Assembly: GCA_024643825.1 (NCBI GenBank)
Contig: JAHEME010000208.1
Coordinates: forward strand, 1 to 5,970
Length of the DNA stretch: 5,970 nt
Origin: Chloroflexota bacterium
GTDB lineage: Bacteria > Chloroflexota > Anaerolineae > Aggregatilineales > UBA3940
Direction of reading: 5' to 3'
The notes beneath the pieces are model-generated. The model searched no databases, had not been told where the DNA came from, and saw nothing but the letters and a program-made list of their open reading frames with translations. Below, one piece after another: positions 1-5,346 of this stretch (within the stretch, counting starts at the first letter, position 1; each line of letters begins with the position of its first letter). Position numbers and translations under genes: made by a program.

Positions 1-1
1 T

Positions 2-961
2 GATGGCGGGTTGGAACTATTGGCACGAGGCTTGAACTTACCAGAAGTGTCATCTGATCTGGATGTCTCGCCCGATGGGAGTCATGTGCTGTATTCGGAT
101 CAAGGCGATATCTGGCTCTTAGATATCGCTACGAAGGAAGCTGTTAACATTACCAATACCCCCGACAGCTATGAGCGTGTTCCACGCTGGTGGCCAGGCC
201 ATTCAGATGGATTTATCTGTGGTGTCTATCCGGGATCGTCACCGATCCCTCCGCTGCTAGGCTATCTGACATTCGTGTCGCTGGATGGACAGCAAGACGT
301 GTTAGATGGAGACGCTCATCTGGCATCGGCTCCAGCCCCGTCACCCAATGGACAGACAATCGCCTACACACGGGTTCGAACGGATCCTGACGATCACGCT
401 CCAAACTTGTGGATATATAGTAAGGATCAGAAGCCTGAACGAGTTGATTTATCGACTTATAGTCTTGGCGACGTGCAAACAATTGGGGATGTTAGCTGGT
501 CCACCGATAGCTCGCAGTTAGGGATCGCTCTTTATGGCGTGATAGGATCAAGACAACAGATGGCTATTGCTACCTTACTTTTGGATAGCACGGATTCAGA
601 AGTCTTACTCACCTTTGAAGGGTTAGCAATTGAAGCGGCTCTGGAAAATAACGCACCGCAATGGGCCCCGGATGGCATGTGGCTGGTATTCTTGGCACGG
701 GCAGAGAATGTATCTGAAGTGGGGATATGGCTAGCTGATGGACAGTCAGTACAAAGAGTCTCCCCAGCGTTTGCGGAAAAACCACATCAACGCCCCGATC
801 TCCCGCACTGGGTTGGCAAGCCAGCAATTTCACCGGATGGTCAATGGGTTGCTGTTTGGACGACCACAGGAGATATAGGTCTTCTACGGGCAGGAGAGTG
901 GGAGCCTTTATTGTTTCAAACAGTATCTCATGTTATTGGGGTAGACTGGATAGTCGAATAG
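2..961 (+). CDS. TolB-like / WD40-like (PD40) beta-propeller protein, 5' end missing
   Basis: The reading frame is open to the left edge (first in-frame codon at 2). No start is visible, and the TTG at 11 has no ribosome binding site, so at least the N-terminus, probably with a signal peptide, is missing. About 320 residues are present. Counting from the TTG, propeller-type repeats recur: VSPDG...DIWLLD (19-38), a second blade near 57-73, PSPNGQTIAYT...NLWIYS (110-137), WSTDSSQLGIALYG (163-176), WAPDGMWLVFLAR...GIWLAD (218-243), ISPDGQWVAV...DIGLL (273-292) and a closing VDW near the end. The [FW]SPDG-x-hydrophobic signature is that of the TolB C-terminal/PD40 family, whose members are mostly periplasmic or exported scaffold or sensor proteins. 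No catalytic domain (for example prolyl peptidase) follows the propeller. Composition is AT-rich compared with the genes after 2232. The next gene also looks like an envelope protein. Fold is well supported; the function is unknown. Confidence 0.85.
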   Translation, partial: DGGLELLARGLNLPEVSSDLDVSPDGSHVLYSDQGDIWLLDIATKEAVNITNTPDSYERVPRWWPGHSDGFICGVYPGSSPIPPLLGYLTFVSLDGQQDVLDGDAHLASAPAPSPNGQTIAYTRVRTDPDDHAPNLWIYSKDQKPERVDLSTYSLGDVQTIGDVSWSTDSSQLGIALYGVIGSRQQMAIATLLLDSTDSEVLLTFEGLAIEAALENNAPQWAPDGMWLVFLARAENVSEVGIWLADGQSVQRVSPAFAEKPHQRPDLPHWVGKPAISPDGQWVAVWTTTGDIGLLRAGEWEPLLFQTVSHVIGVDWIVE

Positions 962-1158
962 GCTGACGGAAATCTATTGTCTCCGGTAAGCTGGTTGGTC
1001 GAGGAACTGCTTATGTTGAGCTACCCATCTCCCCTTTTGTCCCTCCTAAGCTGGCGCTCGCAGTGGTAGCTGATGACCACGCTATTCTGTTGCCCTGTCC
1101 GTTCTGCCCGGTGAAGCCAATAGTAGAAACTCACTGTAATGAATCAGTCGAGGAAATC
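962..1158 (+). other. Intergenic stretch between propeller gene and LolA-like gene
   Basis: There is no convincing gene or promoter here. An imperfect hairpin (TAAGC plus GGTT at 987-996 pairing with AACTGCTTA at 1005-1013, one bulged T, 8-base loop) lies 26 bases after the stop. It has no T-run after it, so it is not a clear terminator. The last 96 bases are in frame with the downstream gene and lack stops, so an N-terminal extension from GTG 1063 is formally possible. Confidence 0.4.
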
Positions 1159-2049
1159 ATGTCAGTAATCAGGCGTTTGCCGATCTCCGCACGAATAGCA
1201 GTGTGTGGGTTAGGTTTGGGAATAGTAGTGGTCGCCACTGCTTTCGTGTTGCGGTTATGGATAGCACAGGTAGAAGCACGACAGCCGAATGCGATTGAGC
1301 AGATTCTCGCAAACACCCCCCTCCCCATGACTCCAGTAACGGGGCAATCCAGCCCGGAGGAGGTTCGCGCCCTGATGCTGCATAGCCACGAGCTATGGCA
1401 AACGGTGCAAGGGCAAGCGACCATGGGCTGGCTCACCAGTGAAGAAGGGATGGCAGAATTTACTGAGACGATCCAGATTCAACAGTTTGGTAAAGTGCGG
1501 TTGGAGCACGGCCCGTTGAATGGCGATCCAACTTTCTTCTGGGTATCGGACGGTGACAGCATCTGGCAGGAAGATTTGACTCAGAAGACGTATTCCCACG
1601 GGGCAGTGCCGCCCTACCTGCGCTCCCTTGAAGCGTACAGCCCTCCCCGTTTGCCCACGGATTTTGGGCCAGTGGTCATTCTCCATCCGCTCACCGGGAC
1701 AATGCCAACGCTCCTGGCTGAAGACCTGTTCCCGTTCGGCACGGCTCAGACTCTTGACGATGACAAGCATCTTGCCGTATTGGGTGAAAGTGTTGTCGCC
1801 GGACGCAATGCCGTGATTCTCCGGGCTGAGTCAACCTTTGAGGGTGCTCTTGACTCAACCATTCTGTACTGGGTTGATGCGACAACGGGAATGGTTCTGA
1901 AGAAGGAAATTTATCAAGGGTCTCCTGATTCGGGCCAGTTGGCCCAGCACACGTACTTCAATGCAGTTGTATTTGATGAGCCTATCACTGGAAATCCCTT
2001 CACCTTCTCTCCAGACTCTGATCTTATACAAGCAACTCCTGAAGACTGA
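1159..2049 (+). CDS. Membrane-anchored protein resembling the LolA/RseB (MucB) fold
   Basis: The start is set at ATG 1159 because GAGGA (1150-1154) precedes it and the protein then begins with a typical anchor: basic residues (MSVIRRLPISAR) followed by a hydrophobic segment at about residues 13-36. The product has 296 residues. After the anchor comes a Pro-rich linker (about 51-66), then a helix (LMLHSHELWQTVQG) and an antiparallel beta-rich region. Residues 204-284 contain the pattern LGESVVAGRNAVILRAE...LYWVDATTGMVLKKEIY...YFNAVVFDEPI...FTFSP. This pattern (modified residue or lipid recovery, 'W-D-x-x-T-G-h-x-L-K', then V-x-F-[DN]-x-x-h) is typical of LolA/LppX/RseB-like domains, which bind lipoprotein acyl chains or sense envelope stress. 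There is no lipobox; anchoring is by the transmembrane helix, with the domain predicted outside the cytoplasm. No sigma or anti-sigma gene is visible nearby. Fold assignment is by pattern only; function is inferred loosely. Confidence 0.72.
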   Translation: MSVIRRLPISARIAVCGLGLGIVVVATAFVLRLWIAQVEARQPNAIEQILANTPLPMTPVTGQSSPEEVRALMLHSHELWQTVQGQATMGWLTSEEGMAEFTETIQIQQFGKVRLEHGPLNGDPTFFWVSDGDSIWQEDLTQKTYSHGAVPPYLRSLEAYSPPRLPTDFGPVVILHPLTGTMPTLLAEDLFPFGTAQTLDDDKHLAVLGESVVAGRNAVILRAESTFEGALDSTILYWVDATTGMVLKKEIYQGSPDSGQLAQHTYFNAVVFDEPITGNPFTFSPDSDLIQATPED

Positions 2050-2073
2050 TCCTCATGGAGCGATCAGCAGGTG

Positions 2074-2148
2074 TTACCCCGGCACACCGCCGATCCACAT
2101 CAACAGCAGGCCCAGCGCGACGGCAATCGTGCCATCCTCGCTTGACTA
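2074..2148 (-). other. Short hydrophobic reading frame, possible gene relic
   Basis: On the minus strand a 23-codon open stretch runs from an in-frame TAG to a TAA. It encodes a strongly hydrophobic peptide whose core reads TIAVALGLLLMWIGG and then VPG-stop, a typical single membrane helix. Codons are GC-rich (GCC, GTC, GCG, CTG, GGC), like the genes to its right. No start codon or ribosome binding site precedes it. It may be the leftover C-terminus of a lost membrane protein, or chance. Confidence 0.2.
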
Positions 2149-2175
2149 TCGCTCTCAACACAACTCGCGTATACT
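2142..2175 (+). promoter_or_regulatory. Weak candidate promoter for the prenyl synthase gene
   Basis: TTGACT (2142-2147) and TATACT (2170-2175) each match sigma-70-type boxes at five of six bases. The spacer is 22 bases, well beyond the usual 16-18, so only the -10-like box may be real. Transcription starting near 2182 would give a leader of about 50 bases before ATG 2232. The lack of any better promoter in this gap is the main support. Confidence 0.25.
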
Positions 2176-2190
2176 TCCCTCTATCGCACG

Positions 2191-2221
2191 GGGGGAGACA
2201 TCCCCAGCACGGGGATCAGGA
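2191..2221 (+). promoter_or_regulatory. Leader with two mutually exclusive short hairpins and the Shine-Dalgarno of the prenyl synthase
   Basis: TCCCC (2201-2205) can pair upstream with GGGGA (2192-2196, 4-base loop). It can also, extended to ATCCCC (2200-2205), pair downstream with GGGGAT (2211-2216, 5-base loop). The second hairpin ends one base before the likely Shine-Dalgarno AGGA (2218-2221), which sits 10 bases before ATG 2232. Pairings are read directly; a regulatory role is inference. Confidence 0.3.
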
Positions 2222-2231
2222 TAAGCGCGCC

Positions 2232-3239
2232 ATGAGTCACACCACCATCGAGGTTCCAGAAGAAGCCAGCGTGTTCAACGCGCGCGAGATGCTGCGGCTG
2301 GTCAGCCGCACGTTCGCCCTCAGCATCGAGCAGCTACCCGACCTGCTGCGGGAAGCCATCAGCGTGGCCTACCTGATGTTCCGTGTCTCCGACTTCCTCG
2401 AAGACAACGAGATCATGCCACCGGAGCGCAAGGTCGAACTGCTCAACCTGTGGATCAGCATCCTGCGCGGCGAGGTCGATCCTCACCGCCTGACCGAACT
2501 CCTCGCCGATGTCGATTCATCTGACCCGGAAGCGGCGGTCGCCCAGCACGCCGACGAGGTGCTGGCGATCCTCAACACAATGCCGGAGCAAATTCAGGAG
2601 TACATCCGCCATGAGGTAATCGAGTCGACAGCGGGCATGGCTCGCTGGCAGGCGCGCGGCCCGGTGGTGGAAGACGAAGCCGATCTGGATGACTACATGT
2701 TCGAGGTCGCCGGGCGGGTGGGTCTGATGCTGACGCACGTCTTCGCATGGCACTATCGCCCGATCCGCGATCTCAAGGATCAACTCATGCCGCTGGCGCG
2801 TGAGTTCGGGCTGGCGCTGCAAACCGTCAACGTGATCCGGGGGCTGCGCAAGGACTTCGAGCGCGGGTGGATCTTCGTGCCGGAGAGCCTGTGCAAGGAG
2901 ATGGGCATCAAGCCGCCCGACCTGTTCGCGCCGGACAACCTCGAACCCGCCATGCGCGTCGTTGATGCGATGGCGGATAAAGCCGAACGCCATCTGCGCA
3001 ACGGACTGGCCTACATTAAAATGATTCCCCGCCGCTATCACCGCCTGCGATTGGCGTGCATGTGGCCGCTGTTCTTCGCCGTCCGCACGCTGACGATCAC
3101 GCGCGGCAATGGTCACGTCCTGACCGACGAGGCCAAGATCACCCGCAGCGACGTGCGCCAGATCATCGTCGATACGCAGGTCGGCGGCTGGTCAAATACG
3201 TGGCTGGATGGCTACTTCGAGAGGTTGAGCGCGGAGTAA
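2232..3239 (+). CDS. Squalene/phytoene synthase family protein (head-to-head prenyl transferase)
   Basis: Members of this all-helical, cytoplasmic or membrane-associated family condense two prenyl diphosphates head to head (farnesyl-PP to squalene, or geranylgeranyl-PP to phytoene) through a cyclopropyl intermediate. The 335-residue product has the usual length. Visible landmarks are VSRTFAL (24-30), the first Asp-rich motif in RVSDFLED (Asp54 and Asp58), DDYMFEVAGRVG (153-164), which matches the conserved Y-x-x-x-VAG-x-VG helix, and FGLALQTVNVIRGLRKDFERGWIFVP (192-217 region). The last is the second metal-binding region, except that the first Asp of the usual RD-x-x-x-D is Gly204; Asp208 remains. 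Overall the first motif region looks more squalene-synthase-like than CrtB-like, but product cannot be read from sequence. ATG 2232 is chosen because AGGA precedes it and homology-like sequence begins soon after; an in-frame ATG at 2055 would add 59 unconvincing residues. No isoprenoid or hopanoid genes adjoin. The gene is GC-rich and ends 24 bases before a strong terminator. Confidence 0.92.
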   Translation: MSHTTIEVPEEASVFNAREMLRLVSRTFALSIEQLPDLLREAISVAYLMFRVSDFLEDNEIMPPERKVELLNLWISILRGEVDPHRLTELLADVDSSDPEAAVAQHADEVLAILNTMPEQIQEYIRHEVIESTAGMARWQARGPVVEDEADLDDYMFEVAGRVGLMLTHVFAWHYRPIRDLKDQLMPLAREFGLALQTVNVIRGLRKDFERGWIFVPESLCKEMGIKPPDLFAPDNLEPAMRVVDAMADKAERHLRNGLAYIKMIPRRYHRLRLACMWPLFFAVRTLTITRGNGHVLTDEAKITRSDVRQIIVDTQVGGWSNTWLDGYFERLSAE

Positions 3240-3263
3240 GACATGTGTTCGTGCGTTCCGCAG

Positions 3264-3290
3264 AAGGCTCGATAACATCGGGCCTTTTTT
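3264..3290 (+). terminator. Rho-independent terminator of the prenyl synthase gene
   Basis: AAGGCTCGAT (3264-3273) pairs with ATCGGGCCTT (3277-3286) through ten base pairs including one G-T wobble, with a 3-base loop (AAC). The stem runs into a T-run (3285-3290). It lies 24 bases after the prenyl synthase stop, so the following cupin gene should be a separate transcription unit. Confidence 0.9.
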
Positions 3291-3302
3291 ATTTCGCGAG
3301 TT

Positions 3303-3340
3303 GATCGTATCATTTTGTCCATCCCACAAAGGAGACGATC
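3303..3340 (+). promoter_or_regulatory. Stem-loop enclosing the ribosome binding site of the cupin gene
   Basis: Two stacked helices can form: outer GATCGT (3303-3308) with ACGATC (3335-3340), and inner TTTGT (3314-3318) with ACAAA (3326-3330), closing a 7-base loop. The Shine-Dalgarno AAAGGAG (3328-3334), 7 bases before ATG 3342, is partly in the inner helix, with GGAG in the internal loop. This arrangement could modulate translation, for example by temperature or a bound factor. The pairing is seen; regulation is inferred. Confidence 0.4.
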
Positions 3341-3341
3341 C

Positions 3342-3848
3342 ATGACTGATCAGACCAGGCATTTCGCACTCGGCCCGAACGAAGGCAAGGCCCTGTTCGT
3401 GCTGGGCGATGTGGTCACCTTCAAGCTCTCTGCTGCGGAGACGAACAGCGCCTACTCGCTGGTGGAGATCATCAGCGTGCCGGGCGGCGGCCCCGCCTTT
3501 CTGCATACCCACATCCCGCAGGAGACATTCTGGATTCTGGAAGGCGAGTACGAAGTCTACGGGCAGGATGAGCACGGGCAAAAGTACGCGATCCCCGCCT
3601 CCGTCGGCGCGACCATCCACGTACCGGGCGAGGTTCCACACGGCTTCCGCAACGTGGGCAGCACGATGGGCAAAGTGCTGGCGATGTACGAACCCGCCGC
3701 CAACATGTTCGCCTTCTTCAACGAGATCGGCGTGCCGATGAATTCCTCCACTGACCCCATGCCCGTCGATCAGATGCCCGGCCCGGAGCGCATCGCCGAG
3801 GTGCTCGCCAAACACAAGATGGAGATGCTCGAAGCGCCGGGTTCATGA
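3342..3848 (+). CDS. Single-domain cupin (cupin_2-type) protein
   Basis: This is a 168-residue protein starting at ATG 3342, which follows a strong Shine-Dalgarno (AAAGGAG, spacing 7). Cupin motif 1 is seen as GGGPAFLHTHIPQETFWILEG (48-68), with metal ligands His55, His57 and Glu61. Motif 2 is GATIHVPGEVPHGFRN (89-104), with the fourth ligand His100 and the closing Asn104; the usual central Gly of P-x-G is Glu97, with Gly at 96 instead. All four metal ligands are thus present, and a mononuclear metal site (Fe, Mn, Ni or Zn) is likely. The C-terminal part, with FFNEIG and a short helix IAEVLAKHKMEML, resembles quercetinase-like small cupins found widely in bacteria. The substrate cannot be told. 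There is no signal peptide, so it is cytoplasmic. It appears monocistronic, between an upstream terminator and a downstream hairpin. Confidence 0.9.
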   Translation: MTDQTRHFALGPNEGKALFVLGDVVTFKLSAAETNSAYSLVEIISVPGGGPAFLHTHIPQETFWILEGEYEVYGQDEHGQKYAIPASVGATIHVPGEVPHGFRNVGSTMGKVLAMYEPAANMFAFFNEIGVPMNSSTDPMPVDQMPGPERIAEVLAKHKMEMLEAPGS

Positions 3849-3870
3849 AGCACCTCGCCCCGGAATCAAG

Positions 3871-3895
3871 AGGGAGCCTCACCACGAGGCTCCCT
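3871..3895. terminator. Perfect GC-rich hairpin between convergent genes, possible bidirectional terminator
   Basis: AGGGAGCCTC (3871-3880) and GAGGCTCCCT (3886-3895) form a perfect ten-pair stem with a 5-base loop. It starts 22 bases after the cupin stop and lies 29 bases beyond the stop of the TadG-like gene on the other strand, as expected for a shared terminator. Neither side has a good T-run, so intrinsic termination is probable but not certain. Confidence 0.65.
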
Positions 3896-3924
3896 GTGAT
3901 CACTGGGTGGTACGGTGCGGCAGG

Positions 3925-5322
3925 TTAGTCTTCTACGAACCCGATTGTCGGCGGAGAGGACGGGAAAATAGATGGGTCGTAGGTCAGGTCAAATCGGTTC
4001 CCGGATAGATCGATTGTCTTGCACACAATTGCCCCATACCCGGTCCCTTCCGCGGCCTCCCATCCGCATGTCGCATGCGGCCCGTAAATGACACCCGTCC
4101 ACGTGGTGGCTGGCCCATTGATATGGATATCCGAAGATGTGCAGGAATCGCTTTCGAAATCCGCATAGATGAGCAGATTGTCTTCGGTGTACGCTATAAA
4201 ATGTACTATTCCGCCCGTGCTGGTGAGAATATCGACAGTCCCATTGGGGGGATGTGCCATCATATTGCTCTTCACAACAAGGGTCAATCCCCGATCCCCT
4301 ACCACAAGCGTGTTGTTGATGCGAACATTCCCTTCCACATAGTACAAACCCTCAAAGATCTTGCCATTCCCGTTGACATTCAGCCCGCCCACAATTTTGT
4401 GATAGCAGTCATTGGAGCCGCCATCGCTGTCAACGTTATCCTGGATGCATGTTGTATCATTCAGGGCCTGGTACGCATACGAACCAACGACAGTGGGATC
4501 GTCGTAGAGAGACATAAAGTATAGGCTGGCAAGTGGATCGTCAGCAGGTTCACTGGGCGGAGCAGGAGGAAGGTAGGTGCAGGTTTCCCCGTCATAGGGT
4601 GCGGAGCAGCACTCGAGGTTAGCGCCACCATTGAGGTAGTCCACGCACGTCGAGGGAGGATCATCTTCCAGGCGATTGTAGCATTCCAGACCGCCTACCA
4701 GCACCGCGTCGCTCTGGAAACTGCAGTCACAGTTGCTCAGAGTACCGCCTGTGATCTGGCCGGATTGTCCGTCCCAGTCGAAAGTATTGGTTTTAGGCGT
4801 ACACTCGTCGCAACTGGCCAGCGCCATGATTGCGTTAACATCATAGGGATCAAATACTTCATGGCACTCAGCCACCGCTCGCCCCGTCACATACAGCGGC
4901 CCCTTGTATACCAACTGTACGAAGTAAGCGGGCTTCTCCGCCGTGACCAGCGCCTCGACCAGATTGTCGTCTCCGTTATAGGGGTTGTTGAGGATCACCT
5001 GCACTTCCGGTGGTGCATCAGTGAAGTTGTTTAGCGTAGCAGCATTCCGCCCCGCTGTCTGAACGCTGGTGGGATCGCCGTCGGCGCAGCGGGCAAAGGC
5101 GGCGGCCAGCGCCGCCGCATCGGCGGCATTTTGCGCCTGCCGCTTCAACAGAAACAGGCCGCCCCCATCCAGACCCAGCGCCAGGAAACCCAGCAGGATC
5201 ACGATGAGCAGCACGATCAGCACAATCGCCTGTCCCGGTGCGGCATCCAGCACCAGCGGTGGTCTGCCCCGCCTGCCCCGCACCAGCACGGTGCGAGCGC
5301 GGTTCTCAGGATCGCGGTTCAT
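3925..5322 (-). CDS. TadG-like (Tad/Flp pilus assembly-type) membrane-anchored, Cys-rich surface protein
   Basis: The start is placed at the ATG whose first base is 5322, because AGGGGGG stands just upstream; an ATG at 5346, abutting the previous stop, would add eight residues. The product has 465 residues. A basic N-terminus (1-20) is followed by GQAIVLIVLLIVILLGFLAL (30-49), one membrane helix, then LDGGGLFLLKRQAQNAADAAALAAA (51-75). That helix plus 'L-D-x-G-x-L-x-x-x-R-x-x-Q-x-A-A-D-A-A-A-L-A-A-A' segment is the hallmark of the TadE/TadG-like N-terminal domain. The rest should lie outside the membrane. Residues 79-306 hold 13 of the 16 cysteines, including C-x-x-C, C-x-C and CC, suggesting disulfides. 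Residues 312-445 are rich in short Gly/Asn/Val strands (GLNVNGNGKIFEGLYYVEGN...), suggesting a beta-helix-like or beta-sandwich region. The ectodomain DNA is AT-richer than the anchor-coding part. It follows the fibronectin-like gene by 24 bases, so they are probably co-transcribed. No TadA/B/C genes are in view. Confidence 0.85.
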   Translation of the reverse strand: MNRDPENRARTVLVRGRRGRPPLVLDAAPGQAIVLIVLLIVILLGFLALGLDGGGLFLLKRQAQNAADAAALAAAFARCADGDPTSVQTAGRNAATLNNFTDAPPEVQVILNNPYNGDDNLVEALVTAEKPAYFVQLVYKGPLYVTGRAVAECHEVFDPYDVNAIMALASCDECTPKTNTFDWDGQSGQITGGTLSNCDCSFQSDAVLVGGLECYNRLEDDPPSTCVDYLNGGANLECCSAPYDGETCTYLPPAPPSEPADDPLASLYFMSLYDDPTVVGSYAYQALNDTTCIQDNVDSDGGSNDCYHKIVGGLNVNGNGKIFEGLYYVEGNVRINNTLVVGDRGLTLVVKSNMMAHPPNGTVDILTSTGGIVHFIAYTEDNLLIYADFESDSCTSSDIHINGPATTWTGVIYGPHATCGWEAAEGTGYGAIVCKTIDLSGNRFDLTYDPSIFPSSPPTIGFVED

Positions 5323-5346
5323 ACATTCCCCCCTCGTTCTCCCCAT

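Noticed and set aside
11..13. TTG at 11 as the true start of the propeller gene
   Set aside because: The frame stays open to the window edge, there is no Shine-Dalgarno, and an exported propeller protein should have a signal peptide first; the gene is treated as truncated.
987..1054. Direct repeat TAAGCTGG at 987 and 1047
   Set aside because: Only eight bases, two copies and no regular array; no sign of CRISPR or iterons.
2055..2231. N-terminal extension of the prenyl synthase from ATG 2055
   Set aside because: The 59 extra residues are basic, low in structure and cover the candidate promoter and leader; family-like sequence begins after ATG 2232, which has AGGA in front.
2517..3116. 199-residue open frame opposite the prenyl synthase
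   Set aside because: It is a long antisense frame typical of GC-rich coding DNA; the product is His/Arg-rich with no recognisable domain, and the sense strand encodes a clear enzyme.
3315..3341. TTG 3315 as start of the cupin
   Set aside because: It lies within the leader stem-loop before the strong AAAGGAG; ATG 3342 has correct spacing.
3192..3815. 207-residue open frame opposite the cupin
   Set aside because: It overlaps the cupin fully and crosses the terminator of the prenyl synthase; its sequence is His/Gly/Arg-rich with no family features.
3896..3903. GTGATCAC palindrome beside the convergent hairpin
   Set aside because: An 8-base palindrome in isolation is expected by chance and is not part of a longer operator-like repeat.
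4075..4524. 149-residue plus-strand frame inside the TadG-like gene
   Set aside because: It is antisense to a continuous protein with clear Tad-type features; no ribosome binding site or recognisable domain.
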